Positions 42,297 to 50,898 of a stretch of DNA of 64,000 nt are shown piece after piece. This stretch comes from DATBDN01 sp036269895 (GTDB taxonomy: Bacteria > Actinomycetota > Thermoleophilia > Solirubrobacterales > Thermoleophilaceae). The translations under genes and the position numbers were made by a program. Every line of letters starts with the position of its first letter. Within the stretch, counting starts at the first letter, position 1. The stretch spans positions 14,872 through 78,871 of the forward strand of contig DATBDN010000004.1 of NCBI GenBank assembly GCA_036269895.1. Direction: 5' to 3'. Under the pieces are notes generated by a model, which saw only the letters and a program-made list of their open reading frames with translations, searched no databases and had not been told where the DNA came from.

Positions 42297-43034
42297 TCAG
42301 GCGGCCATGCCGCCATCGACATACAGCGTGGTTCCGGTTACGTAGGCGGCCGCGTCGGAGGCGAGGAAGCGCACACATGCGGCAACCTCTTCGGGTTGAC
42401 CTGCCCGGCGCGCCGGGACCGCCTCCAGGACCTCGGGGGGCACATCCTTGGTCATCTCGGTGGCGATGAATCCGGGTGCGACGGCGTTCACCGTCACCCC
42501 CTTGCGCGCGACCTCCGCCGCGACCGTTTTCGTCATCCCGATCAGGCCCGCCTTCGAGGCGGCGTAGTTCGCCTGGCCGGGATTCGCGCGCGGCCCTACT
42601 ACGGAGGCGACGTTGACGATGCGCCCGTAGCGCGCGCGCAGCATGCCGCGAATCGCCCGTCGCGTCAGCCGGAAGGCCGCGCTCAAGTTGGTGTCGAGGA
42701 CCAGCTGCCAGTCCTCGTCGGAGATGGACAGCGCCAGGTTGTCCGCGCGCACGCCTGCGTTGTTGACCAGCCCGAGCACCGGCCCGAGCGCCTCCTCCGC
42801 CGCACCGAACGCCTCGTCGAGCTCGGCCGGCTCGCGCAGGTCGGCGCGAATCGCGACCGCGCGACCGCCGGCGTCGACGATCTGCTCGGCCAATGCCGTG
42901 GCCGCGTTGCCGCCATTGCGGTGCAGCACGGCGACCGCCCAGCCGTCGTCTGCCAGCTGCCCGGCCGTGGCTGCGCCGATGCCGCGAGCAGCTCCGGTCA
43001 CGATGACGGCGGCGTTCTCCGGACGTGCGCTCAT
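42297..43034 (-). CDS. fabG: 3-oxoacyl-ACP reductase FabG
   Basis: This 245-residue short-chain dehydrogenase has the NADP-binding GAARGIG at residues 14-20 and the triad S144, Y157, K161 (NYAASKAG). It reduces 3-ketoacyl-ACP. The ATG at 43034 overlaps the fabH stop by 4 bp, so I prefer it to the GTG 12 bases upstream. Confidence 0.93.
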   Translation of the reverse strand: MSARPENAAVIVTGAARGIGAATAGQLADDGWAVAVLHRNGGNAATALAEQIVDAGGRAVAIRADLREPAELDEAFGAAEEALGPVLGLVNNAGVRADNLALSISDEDWQLVLDTNLSAAFRLTRRAIRGMLRARYGRIVNVASVVGPRANPGQANYAASKAGLIGMTKTVAAEVARKGVTVNAVAPGFIATEMTKDVPPEVLEAVPARRAGQPEEVAACVRFLASDAAAYVTGTTLYVDGGMAA

Positions 43035-43972
43035 GCGTTCCCCCACTCCACAACGACGGCGCCCCAGGTGAAGCCGGCGCCGACGGCGCCGAGCAGCACC
43101 TTCGCGCCGTCCGCCAGCAGGCCGCGCTCGCGCGCCTCGGCGAGCGCCAGCGGGATGCTCGCGGCAGAGGTGTTCCCCATCTCCGCGATCACGTCGAGCA
43201 CACGCTCGGGCTCGACGCCCAGGCCCTCGGCGACCGCGGCGACGATCCGCCCGTTCGCCTGGTGCAACACGAACAGGTCGATCTCGTCCAGCTCGAGGCC
43301 GTTGGCGGCGACGGTTTCGATCGCGTTGTTGACAAACGTCTTGATAGCCCGCTTGAAGGTCTCGTGGCCGTCCATGCGCATCAGCCCGGTGTCGCGCGGC
43401 GCGAAGATGTACGGCGCGGCCGAGCCGTCTGAGCCGAGCACGCCGCGGCCGACCGTTCCCTGCTCGCGCGGCGCCAGCAGCACTGCGCCGGCGCCGTCGC
43501 CGAAAAGGCCGGCGGTGGAGCGGTCGTCGTAGTTGGTGTGGCGCGAGAGGATCTCAGCGCCGATCACGAGCACGCGCTCGGCGCGCCCGGACTCGATCAG
43601 GCCCGCGGCGAAGTTGAGCCCGCTCACGAAGCCGCTGCAGGCGGCGCCGATGTCGGCGGCGGAGGCGCCGTAGGCCCCGATTGCGTACGCCACCTGCGGC
43701 GCTGCGTTCGGAGTGACCTCGTCGGCCGACAGCGTCGCCACGAGCACGGTATCCACCTCGCCCGCCTCGACTTCGGCGTCGATCAGCGCCGCACGCGCGG
43801 CGTCGGCGGCCAGGTCGCTTAGCCGTGCATCCGGTGCGGCACGGCGGCGCGACGCGATCCCGGTGCGGCGCTCGATCCAGCCGTGCGGCACGCCGACGCG
43901 CTCCGCGATCGTGTCGCTCGGCACCGCCTCCGGCGGCAGCGCGGCGCCCAGGCCGACGATGCCGGCGGTCAC
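43031..43972 (-). CDS. fabH: beta-ketoacyl-ACP synthase III FabH
   Basis: This 313-residue initiating condensing enzyme has C112 in GAACSGFVSGL, the histidine in LHQANGRI and the asparagine in MGNTSAASIP, a complete Cys-His-Asn triad. It joins acetyl-CoA or a branched starter to malonyl-ACP. I chose GTG 43972, which gives the usual TAGIVGLGAALP beginning. ATG 44023 would add 17 residues and overlap fabD by 17 bp. Confidence 0.93.
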   Translation of the reverse strand: MTAGIVGLGAALPPEAVPSDTIAERVGVPHGWIERRTGIASRRRAAPDARLSDLAADAARAALIDAEVEAGEVDTVLVATLSADEVTPNAAPQVAYAIGAYGASAADIGAACSGFVSGLNFAAGLIESGRAERVLVIGAEILSRHTNYDDRSTAGLFGDGAGAVLLAPREQGTVGRGVLGSDGSAAPYIFAPRDTGLMRMDGHETFKRAIKTFVNNAIETVAANGLELDEIDLFVLHQANGRIVAAVAEGLGVEPERVLDVIAEMGNTSAASIPLALAEARERGLLADGAKVLLGAVGAGFTWGAVVVEWGNA

Positions 43973-44006
43973 CAGCGAGCGCTCGCCCTGCGTGGGTGCA
44001 GGCGCC

Positions 44007-44849
44007 TCAACCGGCCAGCGCATGTGCCTTGAGGGTCGGGAGGTTGCGGGGTACGAGGCGCGCAAGCACGCGACCCGGCCCGACATCGACGAAGTCGCGC
44101 GCGCCCATCTCGGACAGCGCCACCATGACCTCGCGCCAGCGCACCGGGGCGATGAGCGCATCCGCGAGCTGCTGCGCGAAGTCCGTGAACGGCGCCGCCG
44201 TGACGCCCGAGACCACGGGCACGCTGGGATCGCTCCAGTCGGTGGCGCGCAGCTCTTCGAGGAACGGCTCGCGCGCCGACGCAACGGCCGGCGAGTGGAA
44301 CGCACCCGCGACATCGAGCACCATCGCCTTGAAGCCGGCATCGCGAGCGGCGTGCGTGAGCGCCTCGATCTGGCTGGTGTGGCCGGAGAGCACGAGCTGA
44401 CCGGGAGCGTTGTCGTTGGCGATCGCGAGGCCGTGATCGGCTGCGAGTCGTTCCGCGTCCTCAGCGTCGCCGCCGAGCAGCGCGACCATGCCGCCATCCG
44501 CGCCGTGCTCGACGGCGGCCACCTGCATCAGGCGGCCGCGCAGCACGACGAGGCGGAGCGCGTCTTCGACGGCCACGGCACCGGCGGCCGCGAGCGCAGA
44601 CAGCTCGCCCAGCGAGTGGCCTGCCATCGCGAACACGTCGGCGACGTCGTTCTCGCGCCAGCCCGCGATGCTCGCGAGGAAGATCGCCGGCTGGGCGAAC
44701 TCGGTGCTCTCGTGGGCGCGCTCGAACGGGTCGCTGCCGACGAGCTCGATGGCCTGATTGACAAGGTCGGGGCACACGGCGCGCGCGTGATCGCCCGCAT
44801 CGGACGTCAGGCTGCCTTGCCCCGGAAAGAGGACTGCGGTCGGCGTCAT
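44007..44849 (-). CDS. fabD: malonyl-CoA:ACP transacylase FabD
   Basis: This 280-residue enzyme has the nucleophile S79 in AMAGHSLGELSA, the N-terminal LFPGQG motif and the later AGAFHSP histidine. It loads malonyl units on ACP. It is the first gene of the nine-gene FAS-II operon. ATG 44849 is preferred over GTG 44858. A CCCCGGGG palindrome lies 17 bp upstream and may belong to the operon promoter. Confidence 0.93.
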   Translation of the reverse strand: MTPTAVLFPGQGSLTSDAGDHARAVCPDLVNQAIELVGSDPFERAHESTEFAQPAIFLASIAGWRENDVADVFAMAGHSLGELSALAAAGAVAVEDALRLVVLRGRLMQVAAVEHGADGGMVALLGGDAEDAERLAADHGLAIANDNAPGQLVLSGHTSQIEALTHAARDAGFKAMVLDVAGAFHSPAVASAREPFLEELRATDWSDPSVPVVSGVTAAPFTDFAQQLADALIAPVRWREVMVALSEMGARDFVDVGPGRVLARLVPRNLPTLKAHALAG

Positions 44850-44926
44850 CACAAACACCCAATCCCCGGGGAACTGCGATGGCTACGCCGGTACGGCCAC
44901 TAACCCCCCGCCCGGGTGGAAGGCGT

Positions 44927-45553
44927 TCAGGCGAGCAGACCCATCCGCTGGGCGCGCTGTACCGCCTCCGTCCGATTGCGGACCCCGAGCTTGCGAAACA
45001 GCCCGCTTGTGTGCTCCTTGACCGTGTTCGGCGAGAGGTAGAGGCTGCCGGCGATTTCGCGGTTCGTGGCGCCCGACGCCATCAGCTCGAGCACCTCGCG
45101 CTCGCGATCGGTCAGCACGAACGCGGGGCGATCGCTTTGCGGCGGGAACACGGTCTTGCCGAGCCCAACCAGGCGCACCGCACGCACGATCTCGGTGCTC
45201 GACCAGTCCTTCGACACGAAGCCGGATGCGCCGGCGGCGCGCGCAGCGCTCTTCGAGATACGCCCCGCGCCGGAGATCAGGAGCACCTTCGGCGCCGGCG
45301 CCTCCTGGCGCAGGCGCTCGCAGATCTCGGCGCCCGACTCCTCGCCGACGAACAGGTCGACGAGCGCGACGTGCGGCTCGAAGCGGCGTGTATGTCCGAT
45401 CGCCTCCTCGGCCGTGCGCGCGCTCAGGCAGCGCGTGACCCACGGCTGCTGGCTGAAGAGAAGCCGGAAGCCCCAGTGGACCACGTCGTGGTCATCCACG
45501 ATCAGGATGGAGAGCTTGCGGCCGCCGTCTTCCACGACTGCCTCAGTCGCCAC
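44927..45553 (-). CDS. NarL/LuxR-type response regulator
   Basis: This 208-residue two-domain regulator has a receiver with DDH at 20-22, phospho-acceptor D66 (ALVDLF) and K115 (VSKDW), and a C-terminal LuxR helix-turn-helix from about residue 145 (LTDREREVLELMASGATNREI to NTVKEHTSGLFRKLGV). Its GTG start overlaps the kinase stop by 11 bp, so it pairs with that GAF histidine kinase. Members bind inverted repeats, often as tandem dimers. Confidence 0.9.
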   Translation of the reverse strand: MATEAVVEDGGRKLSILIVDDHDVVHWGFRLLFSQQPWVTRCLSARTAEEAIGHTRRFEPHVALVDLFVGEESGAEICERLRQEAPAPKVLLISGAGRISKSAARAAGASGFVSKDWSSTEIVRAVRLVGLGKTVFPPQSDRPAFVLTDREREVLELMASGATNREIAGSLYLSPNTVKEHTSGLFRKLGVRNRTEAVQRAQRMGLLA

Positions 45554-46697
45554 CCGTCGGCACCACCAGCCGAACCTGCCATTTATTGCCGTCGCGGGCG
45601 CCGAACTCGACGAAGCCGCCCACCTGCAGCGCCTCGAACGCAGCCAGGCGCAGGCCCATACCCGTCGATTGCGTCGCTCCTGAGCCGTTGACGCCGTCGT
45701 TGACGACCTCGAGCACGAACACGCCGTCGCGCCGGCCTGCGGTGACGGTTACGAGCGTCGGCTGCGCGTGCTTCTGGGCGTTGCGCAGGGCCTCGCGCAG
45801 GATGGACTGTGCAAGCGGCTCGAGCTCCGCGGGGACTTCCAGGTTCGAGTCGGGGTGCAGCTCGATGCGTGGCTTGGTGTTGCTGCGAGTGAGGCGCTTC
45901 ACTTCTTCGGCGAGCGTGGTCGCGGTCGGCCGCGGCGTGCGGCCGAGCGGTTGCTGCACCACCGTCTTCAGCTCGCTGAGCGCGTGCTGGATCTCACCGG
46001 CTGCACGCCTGCGCGCCTCGGCCGGGAAGTCGCCCTGGGAGTCGAGAGCGAGCGACACACCGAACAGTCGCTGCACCACTCGCTCGTGTACCTCGCGGGC
46101 GATGTCGATGCGCTCCTGCAGTTCGCGCGCCCGCTGGCCCTCGAAAGTCGCTATGCGCGCGGCCGACGCCAACGCCGCCGTCTTGCCGAGCGTCCACAGC
46201 AGATGCTGCTCGCGCTGGTCGAGCGCGGCGCCGCTGCGGCGGTCGCACAGTGCGACGCCGATCCAGCGCCCGGCGGCGGCGAGCGGCACGCAGACGAGCG
46301 TGCCGCCGTGGATGAGCGATCGGTAGCGCTCCGGGACCGCGTCCGGGTCCGGCGACTGAATCTCGATCACGGCGTCGCGCTCGAGCGCCTGGCGCGCGAT
46401 CGGAGCCGACTCGACCGACACCTCGTCGTCGTGGAACAGGTTGATGTCGAGGTTGTGCGTGCCCGCCACCGTGACCCGGCGGAGGGCGTCGTCATAGCGA
46501 AAGAGCACCGCCCGGTCCATCGACGCGAGCGTGCAGATCACGTAGCAAAGTCGCCCGTAGAAGGCGTCCTGGCTTGTGCCCGCCTCGGCGTCCACGAGCA
46601 CTTCGGCGAAGGCGTCGAGCGCTTCTATTGGGCCTGGTGGATAGGCGGCATTCATTGGCCTGGGCTCAGGGATTGACACATGGTCGCACTTCGTCAT
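45543..46697 (-). CDS. GAF-domain sensor histidine kinase (HisKA_3 type)
   Basis: This 384-residue soluble kinase has a GAF sensor at about residues 25-180, a dimerisation helix with the phosphorylated H204 (IDIAREVHERVVQR), and a C-terminal HATPase domain (REALRNAQKHAQ, STGMGLRLAAFEAL). Without membrane helices it must sense a cytoplasmic ligand or redox/gas signal through GAF. The architecture recalls DevS/NarX-type kinases. ATG 46655 is an alternative start 14 codons downstream. Confidence 0.87.
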   Translation of the reverse strand: MTKCDHVSIPEPRPMNAAYPPGPIEALDAFAEVLVDAEAGTSQDAFYGRLCYVICTLASMDRAVLFRYDDALRRVTVAGTHNLDINLFHDDEVSVESAPIARQALERDAVIEIQSPDPDAVPERYRSLIHGGTLVCVPLAAAGRWIGVALCDRRSGAALDQREQHLLWTLGKTAALASAARIATFEGQRARELQERIDIAREVHERVVQRLFGVSLALDSQGDFPAEARRRAAGEIQHALSELKTVVQQPLGRTPRPTATTLAEEVKRLTRSNTKPRIELHPDSNLEVPAELEPLAQSILREALRNAQKHAQPTLVTVTAGRRDGVFVLEVVNDGVNGSGATQSTGMGLRLAAFEALQVGGFVEFGARDGNKWQVRLVVPTGGD

Positions 46698-46771
46698 AAC
46701 CGGCTTCGCAGCACCGGGTACACGTGCATGCGCACTGGCACCCCCCGGTTGGGTGGGTAGCGTGCGCGCAC

Positions 46772-47911
46772 ATGGAGTCCGTGTTCATCACGGAGCTTGA
46801 CACGGACCGCGACGGTCTGACGCTGGCGGTCAAGGACCTGTTCGACACCGCCGGCATCCGGACGACCTACGGCTCGGCCATCTTCCGCGACCACGTCCCG
46901 GATGCGACCGCGTCCGCCGTGGCGCGGTTGGAGGACGCCGGCTACGTGAACGCGGGGAAAGCAAACTTGCATGAATTCGCCTGGGGCATCACTTCAGAGA
47001 ACGAGCACTATGGCTGGGTGCCGAACCCGGTCGCGCCGGGGCGGATCGCCGGCGGCTCGAGCGGCGGCTGTGCGGCCGCACTCGCAGCCGGGCTCGTGGA
47101 CGCCGCACTTGGCACCGACTCGGGCGGCTCTGTCCGGATCCCGGCTGCGTGCTGCGGCATCACCGGCTTCAAGCCCACGTACGGGCTGATCCCACTCGAC
47201 GGCTGCTTCCCGCTCGCCCGCAGCTACGACCACGCCGGGCCGATGGCTCGCGACGTCGCAGGGTGCGAGCGCATGATGGAGGCGCTCGTGCCCGGCTTCA
47301 GCGTGGCTGAGGTGGCCGTCGACGAGCTCGCGATCGGGGTCGCCTGGACCCAGCTCGCCGATCCCCTGGTGCGCGAACGGGTCGAGCGGGTGGCCGAGCT
47401 GCTGCCCGGCGCACGCTGGCTGGACGTGCCGCTGCCGCCGGGCACGGCCTACCCCGGCTTCCAGCGCGAGGCTGCCGAAGTGCACGAGCCGCTCTGGCGC
47501 GAACACCGCGATCTGTATGGCGAGAACGTGGCGACCAAGCTGCAGCGCGCGCTACGCGTGAGCGACGGCGACGTCGAGCGCGCCGCGCGCGAGCGGCAGC
47601 TCTACCGCGAGCGAGTGGCCGCCGCCATGGAAGGCGTCGACCTGCTGCTCACTCCCACGCTCACGATGGTCGCGCCGCCGGCCGGGGCCGGCGACCTCGC
47701 GCTGCGCGACTCGGTGCTACGGCTGACGCTGCCGTGGAACGCGGTCGGCGCGCCGGCACTCGCTTTTCCCTGCGGCCCAGCGGAACACGGCCTGCCGGCA
47801 TCGGCGCAGTTGGTCGGCCCGCCTGGACGAGACGCGCTCGTGCTTGCGGCGGGACACGCGCTGGAAGAGCGACTGCGTGCTCAGAGGGGCGGGGGCGGCG
47901 GCTCGCGGTAG
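46772..47911 (+). CDS. amidase signature family hydrolase
   Basis: This 379-residue amidase has the complete Ser-cisSer-Lys triad: K21 (LAVKDLFD), the GGSSGG serine near residues 96-97 and the nucleophile S120 in GTDSGGSVRIP. It hydrolyses a small amide; similarity to GatA is generic and no gatB/gatC is nearby. ATG 46772 gives a compact N-terminus. The 3' end overlaps the convergent DUF6458 gene by 31 bp. Confidence 0.85.
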   Translation: MESVFITELDTDRDGLTLAVKDLFDTAGIRTTYGSAIFRDHVPDATASAVARLEDAGYVNAGKANLHEFAWGITSENEHYGWVPNPVAPGRIAGGSSGGCAAALAAGLVDAALGTDSGGSVRIPAACCGITGFKPTYGLIPLDGCFPLARSYDHAGPMARDVAGCERMMEALVPGFSVAEVAVDELAIGVAWTQLADPLVRERVERVAELLPGARWLDVPLPPGTAYPGFQREAAEVHEPLWREHRDLYGENVATKLQRALRVSDGDVERAARERQLYRERVAAAMEGVDLLLTPTLTMVAPPAGAGDLALRDSVLRLTLPWNAVGAPALAFPCGPAEHGLPASAQLVGPPGRDALVLAAGHALEERLRAQRGGGGGSR

Positions 47912-48081
47912 CGCGACCCGCGGCCGAACTCGAGAAACAGGCCGAGGATCAGGCCGACGATGCCGACGACGATCAGGATCGTCCCGACCGTCTGGATGTC
48001 GACGCCCGCGACCGTCGCGGTTACCGCGTAGTGCAGGATCGCGCCGATCGCGATCATCAGCAGGGAGCCTCCGATCGTCAT
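47881..48081 (-). CDS. DUF6458-type two-helix membrane protein
   Basis: This 66-residue protein has two hydrophobic helices (SLLMIAIGAILHYAVT and TILIVVGIVGLILGLFLEF) and a Pro-rich C-terminus (REPPPPPL). The MTIGGSLLMIAIGAI start and size match the actinobacterial DUF6458 family. Role unknown. It is divergent from the CoA-transferase gene across about 40 bp. Confidence 0.75.
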   Translation of the reverse strand: MTIGGSLLMIAIGAILHYAVTATVAGVDIQTVGTILIVVGIVGLILGLFLEFGRGSRYREPPPPPL

Positions 48082-48122
48082 GCCCCACGAGCCTAACGTG
48101 CCCTGCCAGTAGCGTGCCGCCC

Positions 48123-49289
48123 ATGGAGAGACGAGGACCGTTGCAGGACGTCCGCGTGCTCGAGATCGCCGGAATCGGACCTGGCCCGTTTGCAGCGATG
48201 ATGCTCGCGGACATGGGCGCCGATGTCCTGCGCCTCGACCGTGTTGGCGGCAGTGGGCTCGGCACGGGGCGCGCGGCCCTGCTTAACCGCGGCCGCCCGT
48301 CCGCAGCCATCGACCTCAAGCATCCGGACGGCCGCGTGCTCGTCCTGCGGCTTGCCAAATCCGCCGACGCGCTGCTCGAGGGCTTCCGCCCGGGCGTGAT
48401 GGAGCGCCTCGGGCTCGGCCCCGAGTCGCTGCTCGCAGCCAACCCACGCCTCGTGTACGGGCGGATGACCGGCTACGGCCAGGACGGGCCGCTCGCGCCG
48501 GTCGCCGGACACGACATCAACTACATCTCGATCGCAGGCGCGCTCGGCGCGATCCGGCGCGAGGACGAGCGTCCGCTCGCGCCACTCAACCTGGTGGCCG
48601 ACTTCGGCGGCGGCGGGATGTTGCTGGCGTTCGGCGTCGTCTGCGCACTGCTCGAGGCGCGCATGTCGGGGCGCGGCCAGGTGGTTGACGCTGCCATGGT
48701 CGAGGGGTCCGCGCTGCTGATGACGATGATCCACGGGATGCGCGCCCAGGGCATCTGGGACGGCGCGCCCGGCACGAATTGGCTCGACAGCGGCGCGCAC
48801 TGGTACGACGTCTACGAGGCCGCGGACGGCGGCCATGTCGCGGTCGGCGCGCTCGAGCCGCAGTTCTACGCGGAGCTGTTGAGGCTGATGGAGCTAGACC
48901 CAGACGACCACCCGCAGTGGGAGCGGGATCGCTGGCCGGAGCTGAAGGAGCGGTTCGCCGCAGTCTTCCGCACGCGCACGCGCGCTGAGTGGGCGGAGCT
49001 GCTCGAGCGCGGTGACGCGTGCGCGACGCCGGTGCTGGAGCTCGAGGAGGCACCCGAGCATCCGCACAACGTCGCCCGCGAAGCGTTCGTGGCCGTCGAC
49101 GGCGTAGTCCAGCCGGCGCCGGCGCCGCGCTTCAGCCGCACGCCCGGCGCAGTGCAGCGGCCGCCGGCGGAGCCGGGCGGCGACACCCGTGAGGCGCTAG
49201 CCGACTGGGGGCTCGAGCGGGCCGAGATCGAGGCGCTGCTCGAGAGCGGCGCGATAGCCGAGGCGGCGGTCAGCGCGCGACGAGCGTGA
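48123..49289 (+). CDS. family III CoA-transferase / alpha-methylacyl-CoA racemase-like
   Basis: This 388-residue CaiB/BaiF-fold enzyme contains AGHDINYISIAGAL with the His and Asp pair typical of alpha-methylacyl-CoA racemases, the later NLVADFGGGGM aspartate and LEPQFY glutamate. It probably epimerises 2-methyl-branched acyl-CoAs, allowing branched fatty acid oxidation, rather than moving CoA. ATG 48123 starts it. It ends 73 bp before the CHAD operon. Confidence 0.85.
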   Translation: MERRGPLQDVRVLEIAGIGPGPFAAMMLADMGADVLRLDRVGGSGLGTGRAALLNRGRPSAAIDLKHPDGRVLVLRLAKSADALLEGFRPGVMERLGLGPESLLAANPRLVYGRMTGYGQDGPLAPVAGHDINYISIAGALGAIRREDERPLAPLNLVADFGGGGMLLAFGVVCALLEARMSGRGQVVDAAMVEGSALLMTMIHGMRAQGIWDGAPGTNWLDSGAHWYDVYEAADGGHVAVGALEPQFYAELLRLMELDPDDHPQWERDRWPELKERFAAVFRTRTRAEWAELLERGDACATPVLELEEAPEHPHNVAREAFVAVDGVVQPAPAPRFSRTPGAVQRPPAEPGGDTREALADWGLERAEIEALLESGAIAEAAVSARRA

Positions 49290-49297
49290 AGCGTTCG

Positions 49298-49325
49298 GTT
49301 CACAACTTGTTCACGACATGTTCAC
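49298..49325 (+). promoter_or_regulatory. PHO-box-like direct repeat ahead of the CHAD-ParA operon
   Basis: GTTCAC occurs three times in a row at 49298-49303, 49309-49314 and 49320-49325, exactly 11 bp apart. This is the size and sequence of the repeat units bound by actinobacterial phosphate regulators (PhoP of Streptomyces, RegX3 of mycobacteria). It ends 37 bp before GTG 49363. An AAGATT sequence about 10 bp before the GTG could be part of a -10 element. Confidence 0.7.
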
Positions 49326-49362
49326 GTCGGCAGGGCTTTCCTGTTGCAAGATTTGGCCGTCT

Positions 49363-50898
49363 GTGTCCCTAGACGACCTCGAGTACCTCCCCCCTTCCGA
49401 GTTCGACCTGACCACGGTCGCGGAGCGCCTGCCTGCGCCGTTGCACCTCGACGGCGCTGAGTCTCAGAGCGGCGAGCGCGCCTTCTACGACACGTTCGAC
49501 CGGCGCCTGCGTGGCAAGGAGCTGCGACTCGTCCACGAGAACGGCTACCTGCGGCTGTTCGGTCCCGGCCGTGAGCTCGCGTCGGTCTCCTGGTCGTCTC
49601 CGTCCGAGACGATCCGCTGCAACGAGCTCGATGCCGGGCCGTTGCGCGACGCGATCGCGCCTGTCTGCGAGGTGCGCGTGCTGATGCGCACCGCACGCGT
49701 GCGCAGCGACCGTCGCGTTACGCCGGTGCTCGACGAGGAGGGCAAGACAGTCGCGCGACTCGTGACCGAGCACGCCGCGGTCGTCGATGGCTCCGGCGCG
49801 AGCGCGCTGCGGCCGCGGCTACGGCTAGTAGGCGTGCGTGGATACGACAAGGAGCTCGGCCGCGTGCGTGGCGTGCTCGAAGACCAGTTGGAGCTGACGA
49901 CAGCGCCCGAGCCGCTCGAGGACGAGGCGGTAATCCGCACGAGCGGCGCGCCGGCGTTCGCTTCGGACTCCGACGTCGAGCTCACGCCCGACATGCCGGC
50001 CGACCGGGCAGCCCAGGCGCTGTCGCTGCGGCTGCTGGCGGTGATCGAAGCGAACGTGCCGGGCACTCTCGCGGACCTCGACACCGAGTTCCTGCACGAC
50101 CTACGCGTGTCGGTGCGCCGGACGCGCTCGCTGCAGCGCGAGCTGAAGAAGGTCTTCCCACCGGATGAGCTCAAGCGCTTCCGCGCGGACTTCAAGTGGA
50201 TCCAGCAGGTCACGGGGCCGACCCGCGACCTCGACGTGTACCTGCTCGAGTTCGACGAGTTCGCGGCGACGGTGCCGGAGGCCCAGCGCGCAGACCTTGA
50301 TCGCCTGCGCGACCTCTTGGCCGACCACCGCACGGCGGAGCGGCGGGCGATGGAAGCCGCCCTGCGCTCGGAGCGGATGACGAGCACGCTCCGCGACTGG
50401 GAGGCGCTCCTGAAGCGCCTGCCAACCGAGGTGGTCGACGACCGGCCGTTCGGCGTCATGCCGATCAGCGAGGTGGCCGCCCGCCGCATCGACAAGGTCT
50501 ACCGGCAGATGGTCAAGATGGGCAAGGCGATCGACGACGACAGCCCGCACAGCGACCTGCACGAACTGCGCAAGAAAGGCAAGGAGCTGCGCTACCTGCT
50601 GGAGTTCTTCTCCCCGCTGTTCTCGAAGCGGGTGACCAAGCCGATGGTGCGCACGCTGAAGGCGCTCCAGGACACGCTCGGGCGCTTCCAGGACCGCGAG
50701 GTGCAGGTGGCGATGATCCGCGAGGCGGCGTCGGAGGTCGGCCCGCGCGAGGGTGGCTCGCAGGCGCTGATGGCAATGGGCGTCCTGGTAGAGCGCCTCG
50801 AGGAGCAGCAGGACGCTGCACGGGCAGAGTTCCACGACCGGTTCGAGGCGTTCTCGAGCTCTGAGCAGCGCGCACTCGTGAAGAAGACGTTCGGATGA
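49363..50898 (+). CDS. CHAD-domain protein with degenerate CYTH N-terminus
   Basis: This 511-residue protein has an N-terminal CYTH-like beta barrel (AFYDTFDRRLRGKELRL) that lacks a recognisable ExExK catalytic motif. From about residue 225 to the end it carries a CHAD helical domain with both conserved histidine blocks intact, FLHDLRVSVRRTRSLQ and LHELRKKGKELRYLLE. CHAD domains bind inorganic polyphosphate and localise to polyphosphate granules. GTG 49363 is preferred over ATG 49318, which lies inside the PHO-box repeat. It overlaps parA as ATGA. Confidence 0.85.
   Translation: MSLDDLEYLPPSEFDLTTVAERLPAPLHLDGAESQSGERAFYDTFDRRLRGKELRLVHENGYLRLFGPGRELASVSWSSPSETIRCNELDAGPLRDAIAPVCEVRVLMRTARVRSDRRVTPVLDEEGKTVARLVTEHAAVVDGSGASALRPRLRLVGVRGYDKELGRVRGVLEDQLELTTAPEPLEDEAVIRTSGAPAFASDSDVELTPDMPADRAAQALSLRLLAVIEANVPGTLADLDTEFLHDLRVSVRRTRSLQRELKKVFPPDELKRFRADFKWIQQVTGPTRDLDVYLLEFDEFAATVPEAQRADLDRLRDLLADHRTAERRAMEAALRSERMTSTLRDWEALLKRLPTEVVDDRPFGVMPISEVAARRIDKVYRQMVKMGKAIDDDSPHSDLHELRKKGKELRYLLEFFSPLFSKRVTKPMVRTLKALQDTLGRFQDREVQVAMIREAASEVGPREGGSQALMAMGVLVERLEEQQDAARAEFHDRFEAFSSSEQRALVKKTFG

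Noticed and set aside
42480..42500. A further TCACCC box within fabG
   Set aside because: TCACCC is present but the other half is CGCGAC, and the site is inside a coding region.
46724..46771. ATG 46724 as amidase start
   Set aside because: The extra 16 residues (His/Trp-rich) look like untranslated DNA; the conserved part begins at ATG 46772.
49298..49325. GTTCAC repeats as a CRP/FNR-type site
   Set aside because: The units are direct repeats at an 11-bp period, not an inverted TGTGA-N6-TCACA.
49318..49363. ATG 49318 as start of the first CHAD gene
   Set aside because: It falls inside the third PHO-type repeat and adds a Cys-containing segment without family resemblance. GTG 49363 fits better.
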